DNA of 64,000 nt. Source: Humisphaera borealis (lineage in GTDB: Bacteria; Planctomycetota; Phycisphaerae; Tepidisphaerales; Tepidisphaeraceae). How positions within the stretch are numbered: position 1 is the first letter of the stretch; each line of letters opens with the position of its first letter. Below the pieces are notes generated by a model. It searched no databases, was not told where the DNA came from, and worked only from the letters and a program-made list of their open reading frames with translations. The DNA is taken from positions 6,696,001 through 6,760,000 of the forward strand of contig NZ_CP063458.1 of NCBI RefSeq assembly GCF_015169395.1, given 5' to 3'. The position numbers were made by a program, and so were the translations under genes. Positions 47,974 through 54,820 of this stretch are shown here, one piece after another.

Positions 47974-48840
47974 ATGCTCAAAGAATCCCCTCACCCACTT
48001 CTCGGCAGATTGGCAAATATCAACTCTATGGCGGCTCGGTTACAGGATCCGGTCGAGAGGGCCATGGGTCTGATCGACACCAAACGCCTGCCAATTGCCA
48101 GGATAGAGCGGGTTGCTCTTTGGGTAGGTGGCAAGCCTTCACCCAAAGTGAGGGCGGAATTGAACAAGGAATGCCCGGGTTTCAGCGTTGATGACGAGGT
48201 AGCACCTTACAACAAGCGGCTGAAATGCTACTTGGACCTTCGCACCCCCTCGCGAAAAGCGTTGGTTCTCATCGACGTGTTGGCCCGTAAACATCGTCGA
48301 AGTGCCCTGGACCGCCTGGTCGTCTCACTCACGGTTCCGACGCGTGGCCTTGCCGCGGCCGACGAACTGAAGGAGTGGCTCGATGCACGGATTGTTTGCG
48401 GACTGGATCATTTGCCCTCACTAGGACAGATGACCGGCGTCGGCCACTTTGCCTGTACCGATATCGCGGTGTCGTCGGCGGTCGCGTGTAACGGCGTGCC
48501 CGGCGTACAGGTAATTGTTGAACTTCGCGGGGAGAGAGCAATTGATCGAAGCGGACTTACTCACCCAAAAATGCTGCACAGGTTCCGAGCAGATCCCTTC
48601 CTTAAGTCATGCCTCTCCCTTTTTGAGATCGATTATCTTGCCTTAGCCCGGAGATACTTCCCGGCCGAGACTTCCATGGTCTACCGTCGCCGGGTCGCGG
48701 CAATCCTGAAGCGGGCCTATCCAACCATCCGCGAGCTTGCGACTACCTGCAAGGGTGCTGGGCAATGGGGTCATCAGACGCCACGGAGATTGCCATTGCA
48801 GCACCTGATCAAGGGTGTGTCGTGGAACCTTGCCTCATGA
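47974..48840 (+). CDS. Hypothetical protein of the integrative element
   Basis: A 288-aa protein with start MLKESPHPLLGRLANINSM at 47974 and GAGG upstream. It shows an ordered alpha/beta composition: a basic YNKRLKCYLDLRTPSRKALV segment, a central LDRLVVSLTVPT strand, VQVIVELRGERAIDRSGLTH and a C-terminal helical region rich in Arg/Leu. The VELRGERAIDRSG piece faintly recalls the 'IEWRL-A-RR-G' region of replication-initiation proteins on other integrative elements, but catalytic residues cannot be assigned. Its place behind the integrase would suit a replication or mobilisation role; this is inference. Confidence 0.55.
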   Translation: MLKESPHPLLGRLANINSMAARLQDPVERAMGLIDTKRLPIARIERVALWVGGKPSPKVRAELNKECPGFSVDDEVAPYNKRLKCYLDLRTPSRKALVLIDVLARKHRRSALDRLVVSLTVPTRGLAAADELKEWLDARIVCGLDHLPSLGQMTGVGHFACTDIAVSSAVACNGVPGVQVIVELRGERAIDRSGLTHPKMLHRFRADPFLKSCLSLFEIDYLALARRYFPAETSMVYRRRVAAILKRAYPTIRELATTCKGAGQWGHQTPRRLPLQHLIKGVSWNLAS

Positions 48841-48950
48841 GTGACCAATCTTTCTCAAAGTCTCGTAACCTCTTGAACCCCGAATAACTGGGTTTACGAT
48901 ATTCAGGCTAGATGTATCGCTCAGCGTTTGCTGAGGCATCAGCCTGTTCA

Positions 48951-48970
48951 ACCTGACCATGTGGTCAGGT
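48951..48970. promoter_or_regulatory. 20-bp operator-like palindrome
   Basis: ACCTGACCA-TG-TGGTCAGGT is a perfect inverted repeat 92 bp upstream of the DUF1580 gene. A second small palindrome, GCTGA-GGCA-TCAGC, lies just before it. It may be an operator or a short hairpin. Confidence 0.5.
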
Positions 48971-49062
48971 CCTGCCGAGAAATCACGTGGTAGTGCAGCC
49001 CGTTAACTCAAGACCCGGTGGTGAGCATCGGGTGGTAGGCCCCTTGAGGGCGAGGTGCTGAG

Positions 49063-49371
49063 ATGGCGATCAATTTGCACAGCGAGAACATCATCCACAT
49101 AGGGGAAGTTCCGAAGTTGCCCTTCATGAAGGGTCGCGGCCGGCGATTGTCCTGCGCGACGCTGTACCGGTGGATCAATAACGGTTTGCGTGGCGTGAAG
49201 CTTGAGACCGTGCTGATCGGTGGAAGCCGGTGCACATCAGTCGAGGCATGCGAGCGCTTCATAGGCGCTACGCAAGGTGGCTCCCCCGCACCGGCGGCCT
49301 GTCGGACGGCGTCGCAGCGGACGAAGGCCGTAGACGCAGCGAAGCGTCAACTCGATGCATTTGGGATCTGA
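49063..49371 (+). CDS. DUF1580 protein, probable excisionase-like factor
   Basis: A 102-aa protein starting ATG 49063 with GAGG upstream. It has the DUF1580 pattern: PKLPFMKGRGRRLSCATLYR, WINNGLRGVKLETVLIGGSR and CTSVEACERFI. The fold resembles a MerR/excisionase winged helix. DUF1580 is largely planctomycete-specific and frequent near tyrosine recombinases, so a recombination-directionality role for this element is likely though unproven. A perfect hairpin follows the gene. Confidence 0.85.
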   Translation: MAINLHSENIIHIGEVPKLPFMKGRGRRLSCATLYRWINNGLRGVKLETVLIGGSRCTSVEACERFIGATQGGSPAPAACRTASQRTKAVDAAKRQLDAFGI

Positions 49372-49386
49372 TATTCGGAAGACAGA

Positions 49387-49418
49387 GGCCCGCGTTCCTT
49401 CCTAGGGGAACGCGGGCC
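49387..49418 (+). terminator. Strong hairpin after the DUF1580 gene
   Basis: GGCCCGCGTTCC and GGAACGCGGGCC are perfect 12-bp arms around an 8-nt loop, 15 bp after the stop. There is no T-tract, so termination may be factor-dependent. Confidence 0.6.
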
Positions 49419-49433
49419 GGATTCGGCAGGGAC

Positions 49434-50450
49434 ATGGCAATGGCACCTACCACTGATGGGAATACCCCGCAGTTGATTCTTGACGCACCAGTAGTTCCGT
49501 TGCGGGTAAGGCACTACTGCGACTTCATGGAAGTTACGCTGAAGAAGGGGCTTCGCAACGAGCACTGTCGGTTGCTGAATGACTTAGTGAAACCCCATGC
49601 CGGCCGACCTGATAAGGACCGCCTGTGGATTCGGCCCACATGGAAGAATGTCGTACGTGTGCGTCAGCCTACCGTCGACGAACTGCTCATTCTGGATCGG
49701 CTCATTCCGTCTGACGAGACCAGCCCTGTGACTCTTGCGGAATTTGCCTACGACTTCTTCCCAAATGATGGAGAGCTTGAGGCTCTCACCCAATTCATGG
49801 CGAATTCGGTCGTATTCCCTCAGGGTGTTGGCGGAGGGAGTAATCCCAGACCCTATCGCACTGTCGTCTATTTCGCACCAAACGATGCGCCCGTCAGGCC
49901 CAAGTTTTACGCTGATCTTCCGTCGAAGCTCGTGCCGAACGGACGGCGCGTTCCCCACCTCTGCTACTGCGTTGATGGGAGAACTCTGGACGATTGGGGA
50001 GTGCGCCGCCCTACGGACTATTCCCACAATTTTGATAGCCGCGGCTTCCTATCCACTCACCTTCGCCTGGTGAATGGCAACCTGGATCGGCTGCTTGCAA
50101 GGGCCGCACCAGTCCTAACGTTCCGTCGTCCATGTCTTGACATTACAAGGATGCTGCGGCGTCATCTTTCATTGGTCACTTGGTCCCTTGATGGCTGCGC
50201 ACCTGGTCAAGGCGTGTACGACTACCTACGTGACTTCCCTGCATTACCTCCGGAGTTCTACGAACTGGGTCCCTTCCTTCCGGAGGCAACCCCGGTCATC
50301 CCGAACGAAATTCCTTGCCAGCCATTTTCGAGTTGTCCACCGGTCACTGGACCAAAACCGCCGGATCGGCAAGGCCGGCGTCGGTGCCGACGTGGACCCC
50401 GACCAACACACAGCGTCTGCCCGTCCTTCACCTCACAACGGCACTCCTGA
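49434..50450 (+). CDS. Hypothetical protein of the integrative element
   Basis: A 338-aa protein; start ATG 49434 (or ATG 49440 in the same frame). The main body has LRVRHYCDFMEVTLKKGL, an acidic FAYDFFPNDGELEAL, YRTVVYFAPNDAPVRPKFY and a DWGVRRPTDYSHNFDSRG segment, suggesting a mixed alpha/beta enzyme. No family is recognised. The final ~60 codons overlap the convergent gene ending at 50258 and are Arg/Pro-rich (RQGRRRCRRGPRPTHS), so this tail may be accidental read-through. A role in replication or transfer of the element is possible but unsupported. Confidence 0.55.
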   Translation: MAMAPTTDGNTPQLILDAPVVPLRVRHYCDFMEVTLKKGLRNEHCRLLNDLVKPHAGRPDKDRLWIRPTWKNVVRVRQPTVDELLILDRLIPSDETSPVTLAEFAYDFFPNDGELEALTQFMANSVVFPQGVGGGSNPRPYRTVVYFAPNDAPVRPKFYADLPSKLVPNGRRVPHLCYCVDGRTLDDWGVRRPTDYSHNFDSRGFLSTHLRLVNGNLDRLLARAAPVLTFRRPCLDITRMLRRHLSLVTWSLDGCAPGQGVYDYLRDFPALPPEFYELGPFLPEATPVIPNEIPCQPFSSCPPVTGPKPPDRQGRRRCRRGPRPTHSVCPSFTSQRHS

Positions 50451-51274
50451 TGGACCGCCGTCCGGGGATCCTTGATGCCTTCCAGCAGATAGTCGATCAG
50501 ATAGGCGCGAAGTTGGGATTCGTCGATGAACCGGGCGTCCGGAGAGCACGCGATGTCAATCCAGTTGTTCGCGTCAATGTCACGGAAGCTCACGCCGCCC
50601 GGGCGGGCGATCGCAAGGTAGGGCGGCAAGTCGTTCGTCTGTGCCAGCAGTCCCTTCAGTCCGGAGAAAGAGCTGCCATGAAGTGGCGTGAAGGTTCCGC
50701 CCGGATTGATCTTGATGTGACTGCCGAACTCCGAGTCCCGTAAGGGATTCTTGAAGATGTGAACGTCACCGATCGGGGCGTAGATGTTGTTCCGCCAGTG
50801 GCGATCGGCGTCGCCCTTCTGAAATGCAGCCCCGCCGATCACCTCTGTGCAGCCGAAGATGGTGCCGGCGTATCGCTCCGCCACGGCAAGTTGGTCGTTG
50901 AGGTAGTCGATGCTTGTCTGAAGGCCTTTGCCTTCTTCGCCCCATTCCTCATTGTCTGGTCCCTTCGCCGCCGACAGGAACCGCTCAATTCGAAGCTTTG
51001 CCCGTTTCGTATGGTAGAAGAACATCACATCTCCGGTGGTCATCCACCGAGGGGCGCTATAGGTTCGGTCGTGGCCCTTGGCAGTATCGAGGAGGAGTTC
51101 CATCTCCATGTAGCCACCGCCGGCGTTGTACGCTCGACGAAGTTCAGGAAGAGTGGACGGAAAGCTGACGTGGGCGACACAGGACTGAACATAACGGTCG
51201 CCCATTGCACCGGATAGGCGACCGTCGTGTTGGACAGTCGCAGTTCGTCGCCGCCGTCCTTGTGCCTTCCCCAT
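50258..51274 (-). CDS. Hypothetical protein, third gene of an XRE-led module
   Basis: A 338-aa protein with start MGKAQGRRRRTATVQHDG at 51274; 16 nt separate it from the 92-aa gene upstream. Recognisable pieces: YNAGGGYMEMELLLDTAKG, a GDVMFFYHTKRAKLRIERFL segment that recalls PUA/EVE-like nucleic-acid-binding folds, IYAPIGDVHIFKNPL and a CSPDARFIDESQLRAYLIDYL helix. The family is not recognised. The last ~65 codons overlap the convergent gene and are Arg/Gly-rich. Position behind a controller-type XRE gene suggests an immunity or restriction function; inference only. Confidence 0.55.
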   Translation of the reverse strand: MGKAQGRRRRTATVQHDGRLSGAMGDRYVQSCVAHVSFPSTLPELRRAYNAGGGYMEMELLLDTAKGHDRTYSAPRWMTTGDVMFFYHTKRAKLRIERFLSAAKGPDNEEWGEEGKGLQTSIDYLNDQLAVAERYAGTIFGCTEVIGGAAFQKGDADRHWRNNIYAPIGDVHIFKNPLRDSEFGSHIKINPGGTFTPLHGSSFSGLKGLLAQTNDLPPYLAIARPGGVSFRDIDANNWIDIACSPDARFIDESQLRAYLIDYLLEGIKDPRTAVHQECRCEVKDGQTLCVGRGPRRHRRRPCRSGGFGPVTGGQLENGWQGISFGMTGVASGRKGPSS

Positions 51275-51290
51275 CAGTGACCTCCGCATG

Positions 51291-51569
51291 CTATGTGTCG
51301 TCTGGTGGACTCTCTGACGGTAGCCGCTCTGGTACTCGTCCATGCTGTGCAACTAGCTTCTCTACCAGTCGCTCATCGTCTGATCGCCAGATTTCTTCGA
51401 CCCACTGGATCCTTCGATAAACGACCGGCGTCTCGTCATGGTGACGTACTGTCAGAACTCGATCTGACGGAGGTTTAACGAGAACGGGGCCGAAATCATA
51501 GCCGCTCGTCCCCTCAACCCAACCCCGCGGTGTGAGGTGCCAGTCGAAGTATTCATTGCTTAAGGACAT
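51291..51569 (-). CDS. Small hypothetical protein, second gene of the XRE-led module
   Basis: A 92-aa protein starting MSLSNEYFDWHLTPRGWVEG at 51569. It is acidic, with several Trp residues (RRIQWVEEIWRSDDERLVEK), probably a compact beta-alpha fold. No family name is known to me. It sits between the XRE gene (58 bp upstream) and the 338-aa gene (16 bp downstream), all on one strand, so it is likely part of one operon. Confidence 0.65.
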   Translation of the reverse strand: MSLSNEYFDWHLTPRGWVEGTSGYDFGPVLVKPPSDRVLTVRHHDETPVVYRRIQWVEEIWRSDDERLVEKLVAQHGRVPERLPSESPPDDT

Positions 51570-51627
51570 CCCGATCCTCGGTGGTTTGCAGCATCTGACT
51601 TGGTTCGAACGCTGCAGGCGGGGGAGG

Positions 51628-51837
51628 TCACTTCTTCAAAGAAATTGCCGGCATCAATGCCGCCGGCTGAACCCGAAGCGCCAGTGCCAGCCGCTCAATG
51701 GTCTCAATCCGGACCGATCGCTGTCCCCTCTCGATCAGGCTGATATGGGTGCGGTGCAGCCCGGCCGAGTCGGCCAACGCTTCCTGAGACATGCCCCGCG
51801 ATTCCCGTAGGTCGCGAACGATCCCTCCGAACTTCAT
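51628..51837 (-). CDS. XRE regulator resembling a restriction-modification controller protein
   Basis: A 69-aa single-domain HTH protein with start MKFGGIVRDLRESRGMSQEA at 51837; an upstream extension is unlikely. The helix pair SQEALADSAGLHRTHISLIE followed by RGQRSVRIETIERLALAL closely follows controller (C) proteins of type II R-M systems and small phage repressors. It leads the operon with the 92-aa and 338-aa genes. A C-protein role would predict delayed expression of a nuclease-like downstream gene, but no methylase is found here. It is divergent from the lipoprotein gene. Confidence 0.88.
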   Translation of the reverse strand: MKFGGIVRDLRESRGMSQEALADSAGLHRTHISLIERGQRSVRIETIERLALALRVQPAALMPAISLKK

Positions 51838-51959
51838 TGCGAACCGGGTACCTGCCACGCTTGACGAGCATCCGGGCGAAGGGGTAGACCGGGCCACAGA
51901 CAATGCGCAACATCGCCCCGTCCCGGCCGTGCCGGGTCTCGGTGACGCAAAGGAGGCCC

Positions 51960-52547
51960 GTGATAGCTCACACTCGGTTCACAGCGTTGGTCAGCATCTT
52001 CGTCCTTCAAGGATGTGTCTCGCGTCCGCCGGTGAAGTCACTTGAGGAGATAAGTGCCCCCTGGTACACGCCGGAGTTCGCGACCACGGAACACACGACG
52101 GCAGAGCAAGTCGCGGCGGCTACCAAATATGAGTGGGACCCTTATAAGCAACGGGAGTTAACCGCCTCACCACTTTTGAAGAATCGAGACCACACACCCA
52201 AGCTTGTCCATGCCGATCACTACCGCTTAGTCTTTCAAAGAACGGGCAACCTGCACGGGTACGCTATCCAGGTTTCACATGAGTCGACAGAATGGTACTT
52301 CCTTCAGGAAGCCCATGACCGACAGGGATCGGTTTTGAGAGTAGTCCTGACGGACCGCGAAGCCTCCCGAGGGGGCGTTTCTGAAGACCTCATCGTCCAA
52401 CTTGACCGGGAGTATCTGCAGGCGGCGGCGGCAGGAGGAGGGGTCGATATCCGCCTCGGCGGACAACGAGGCAATTGCCCTATCCGAGTCCCCGCTTACT
52501 TCGTCAAGGGCTTCCTATCCGCGGTGGACCAAGGACGATTGAAGTAG
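51960..52547 (+). CDS. Small lipoprotein of the integrative element
   Basis: A 195-aa protein. GTG 51960 follows AGGAGG by only 3 nt, a short spacing, but it gives a proper lipoprotein signal: VIAHTRFTALVSIFVL then a LQGC lipobox. The mature domain is mostly beta (YRLVFQRTGNLHGYAIQV, STEWYFLQEAHDRQGSVLRV) and ends VPAYFVKGFLSAVDQGRLK. No family is recognised. Divergent from the XRE module with a 122-bp shared intergenic region, so the XRE protein may control both directions. Confidence 0.65.
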   Translation: MIAHTRFTALVSIFVLQGCVSRPPVKSLEEISAPWYTPEFATTEHTTAEQVAAATKYEWDPYKQRELTASPLLKNRDHTPKLVHADHYRLVFQRTGNLHGYAIQVSHESTEWYFLQEAHDRQGSVLRVVLTDREASRGGVSEDLIVQLDREYLQAAAAGGGVDIRLGGQRGNCPIRVPAYFVKGFLSAVDQGRLK

Positions 52548-52591
52548 AGGGAGTCCGGACCCATGAGACCCGGACTCCCGCACCACGACGA

Positions 52592-53155
52592 TCAAAGGTT
52601 CTGCGGGTATTTCGCGGACTTCTTGTCAGGCCGCTTCTCGCCCAGCCTCCTGGTGCCCTCGGCAGCGGTGCCGTCCGGAGCCGCCTCCTCCCGCCAGACC
52701 TTCCCGACCACCTTTGCGTAGTGGGCGGTCAGTTCATCCGCGAGTTCCTTCTTCACCGTCGGGACCTTGCGGCCGTCCCGTCCGTTCTTGGCCTGAATGT
52801 GAACCGTCGTCGGGCTCGGGCTGAAGCCGAGGCTCGCCGCGACCGCCGTGATCGCGGGTTTTGGCCAGCCGATCGACGCGGCGTAGCGGATGAAGTCGCA
52901 CATCCCCAAGCCTCGCCAGTGCTGACGCGATCTACCTTCGGGCTTGGCCGTCCCGTCCGGGTCGGCGGCGGTGACCGGGTCGGTCCTTGCGAGTTCGACC
53001 GCCTCGGTTGCCGGGCCGGCATCGTCGACGGTAGGGGACTCCGTCACCTCTGCCGGCGGCGGCAGGGCCGTCTTCCGGGCGCGAGGTTTTGCCTTGGCCG
53101 GTCGCGGGTCGGTCGGGGCATCGGACTGCGGGGAGGGGTGCTGCTGAAGAGACAT
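52592..53155 (-). CDS. Hypothetical DNA-associated-looking protein of the integrative element
   Basis: A 187-aa protein with start MSLQQHPSPQSDAPTDPR at 53155 and AAAGGAG upstream. The first 80 residues are Pro/Ala/Lys-rich and probably disordered. Residues 85-145 form a likely small globular helical domain (MCDFIRYAASIGWPKPAITA, then VAASLGFSPSPTTVHIQAK), which looks like a helix-turn-helix. The tail is basic. The function is unknown; similar low-complexity-plus-HTH proteins occur in planctomycete genomes. It is the last gene before the right att site. Confidence 0.6.
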   Translation of the reverse strand: MSLQQHPSPQSDAPTDPRPAKAKPRARKTALPPPAEVTESPTVDDAGPATEAVELARTDPVTAADPDGTAKPEGRSRQHWRGLGMCDFIRYAASIGWPKPAITAVAASLGFSPSPTTVHIQAKNGRDGRKVPTVKKELADELTAHYAKVVGKVWREEAAPDGTAAEGTRRLGEKRPDKKSAKYPQNL

Positions 53156-53506
53156 CGAACGCTCCTTTCGGGAAGCTGCCTTGGCCGTCGTCGGACGGAC
53201 CGTAAAGGCTAAGCCTTACCCCTAGCGCGACCCGATGGCCCTGATAATCTGACCCGTTCGTTCCTTGGGCGAACTTGCCGCCGCTAGGTAGCGACCGCCG
53301 TACTTCGGGCGGCGTCTTGAGGCTCCGAGTCGGCGTCGCCAAGGCCCGGTTACCCCTAGGCCCGGCAAGACGGAATCTTCCGGCGATGGCCGGCAATTCC
53401 GCGATTTTTTGAGAATAAACGAGGTAGGTCGAGACGACTTGAACGGGCGGTCGAACGACGGTAAGATACGGCCAAATAATAGCTTCTGGTCGTTCGGCTG
53501 GGTAAA
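53156..53506. other. Right end of the integrative element
   Basis: No gene seen. It contains the upstream region of the 187-aa gene and an A/T-richer patch near 53400 (TTTTTTGAGAATAAACGAGG). Integrase arm sites would be expected here, but clear repeats were not found. Confidence 0.5.
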
Positions 53507-53548
53507 TCGACACGCTGGGGGTCACAGGTTCGAGTCCTGTAACGCCCA
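53507..53548 (+). other. attR: displaced 3' end of tRNA-Val
   Basis: An exact 42-bp copy of the tRNA-Val 3' part without the 5' half, i.e. the original chromosomal end pushed 7.2 kb away. A CCGCAAGGC...GCCTTGCGG inverted repeat at 53555-53607 follows and may be the tRNA's original terminator. Confidence 0.92.
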
Positions 53549-53690
53549 TTTCAACCGCAAGGCTTCATCTTTACAGCAATTAGAGCTGAATAGATGGGGC
53601 CTTGCGGCGTTTACGGGGGTGACATCTCGTTCAGCCGTCGCACCGCAGGTGCGTTGTGCTCCAGGCAGTTTGCATTTCAGGAGGAAGCTC

Positions 53691-54596
53691 ATGTCTCAGT
53701 CGAGAAAGTCGATCTGTACCGCTTTGCTCGGTCTCTCGCTTGCAATGCTCTGCACTGCGTCGCCGGCACAAGCGGGCGAACCGGTCATCCTCAAGCTCTG
53801 GCCTGCCAAAGCCCCCGGCGAGACGGTCGAGATCGCGGCGGAGAAACAGACCGAAAAGGAAGGCGTCGTCACCAGCATCACCAACGTGTCGGAGCCGACG
53901 CTGAAGGTCTACGCTGCGGCGAAGGACTCGGCCAGCGGCATCGGGCTGCTCGTCGCGCCGGGCGGTGGGTACAACGTGCTGGCGTGGGATCATGAAGGCG
54001 AACAGATCGCCAAATGGGCCAACTCGCTCGGCATTACCGCGGGGATTCTGAAGTACCGCGTTCCGCGCCGCCCGGGCACCGAGAAAGACCAGCCGCCGAT
54101 CGGCGCGCTCCAGGATGCCCAGCGGGCGATGAGCATCATGCGGGCCAAGGCCGGCGAATGGGGCATCGACCCGGCGAAGATCGGCATGCTCGGCTTTTCC
54201 GCCGGCGGACACCTGACGGCTTGGACGAGCACCAACTTCGACAAGCGGTCGTACCAGGCATTCGATGATGCCGACAAGCAAAGCTGCCGGCCGGACTTTG
54301 CGGTCATCATCTACCCCGGCGGGACGATCGTGAAAGACACGTTCGAACTCAAGCCCGAGATCCGCGTCAGCGATAAGACGCCGCCGAGCTTCATCGCGAT
54401 GGCGAGTGACGACCGGGTGAACAGCGACAACTGCATCGCGCTGTACAACGCAATGAAGAAGGCCGGCGTGCCGGTCGAGATGCACCTGTACGCCAAGGGC
54501 GGCCACGGTTTCGGCATTCGCCCGACGGCCGGCCCGGCGGCGACCTGGCCGAAGCGGTGCGAAGAGTGGATGAAGGTGATGGGCTGGGTGAAGTGA
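53691..54596 (+). CDS. Secreted alpha/beta hydrolase, acetyl-xylan esterase/BD-FAE type
   Basis: A 301-aa protein with start MSQSRKSICTALLGLSLAML at 53691, AGGAGG upstream and a signal ending near AQAGE. It has an esterase fold: oxyanion motif APGGGY, nucleophile S170 in GFSAGG, an acid in MASDDRV, and H272 in GGHGF. The LLVAPGGGYNVLAWDHEG opening and C-terminal WMKVMGW are typical of planctomycete bifunctional feruloyl/acetyl-xylan esterases. Substrate is inferred from family only. It lies just outside the integrative element. Confidence 0.9.
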   Translation: MSQSRKSICTALLGLSLAMLCTASPAQAGEPVILKLWPAKAPGETVEIAAEKQTEKEGVVTSITNVSEPTLKVYAAAKDSASGIGLLVAPGGGYNVLAWDHEGEQIAKWANSLGITAGILKYRVPRRPGTEKDQPPIGALQDAQRAMSIMRAKAGEWGIDPAKIGMLGFSAGGHLTAWTSTNFDKRSYQAFDDADKQSCRPDFAVIIYPGGTIVKDTFELKPEIRVSDKTPPSFIAMASDDRVNSDNCIALYNAMKKAGVPVEMHLYAKGGHGFGIRPTAGPAATWPKRCEEWMKVMGWVK

Positions 54597-54664
54597 AGAT
54601 ACGTCCTCCAGGTGGAGGGCGTCGGCCGCGAACAGACTTGTCATCCTGAGAGCATGTGACTTTT

Positions 54665-54767
54665 TGAAGAGCCGCGCACGGAGTGTGCTCACGGAGTAAG
54701 CGGGAACCGTGACGGATCGGGGGCATGCCCGCTTACTCCGTGAGTACACTCCGTGCGCGGCTCTTCG
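54665..54767. repeat. Palindromic repeat family A, copy 3
   Basis: Arms GAAGAGCCGCGCACGGAGTG... and the complement end at 54767. Here the repeat separates convergent genes (54596 and 54821), where it could act as a bidirectional terminator. An unpaired GCGCTCGGCGGTCCC element, half of the hairpin at 29774-29830, follows at about 54796. Confidence 0.9.
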
Positions 54768-54820
54768 AATCCGTCTCGTGTTCGTGCCGAGCAAGCGCTC
54801 GGCGGTCCCAGGTCGGCACT

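Larger units (their letters stand above)
46293..53548 (+). mobile_element. 7.2 kb integrative element in tRNA-Val
   Basis: Bounded by exact 42-bp direct repeats of the tRNA 3' part. The first gene inside is a tyrosine recombinase reading away from the tRNA, as in classical tRNA-targeted islands. Cargo: integrase, an unknown 288-aa protein, a DUF1580 protein (likely directionality factor), an unknown 338-aa protein, a three-gene minus-strand module headed by an XRE regulator, a small lipoprotein and a 187-aa protein. No conjugation or phage structural genes are visible, so it may be satellite-like or mobilised in trans. Confidence 0.9.

Noticed and set aside
53409-53690. N-terminal extension of the esterase reading through attR
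   Set aside because: The good SD and signal peptide at 53691 define the start; the upstream frame translates the tRNA fragment.
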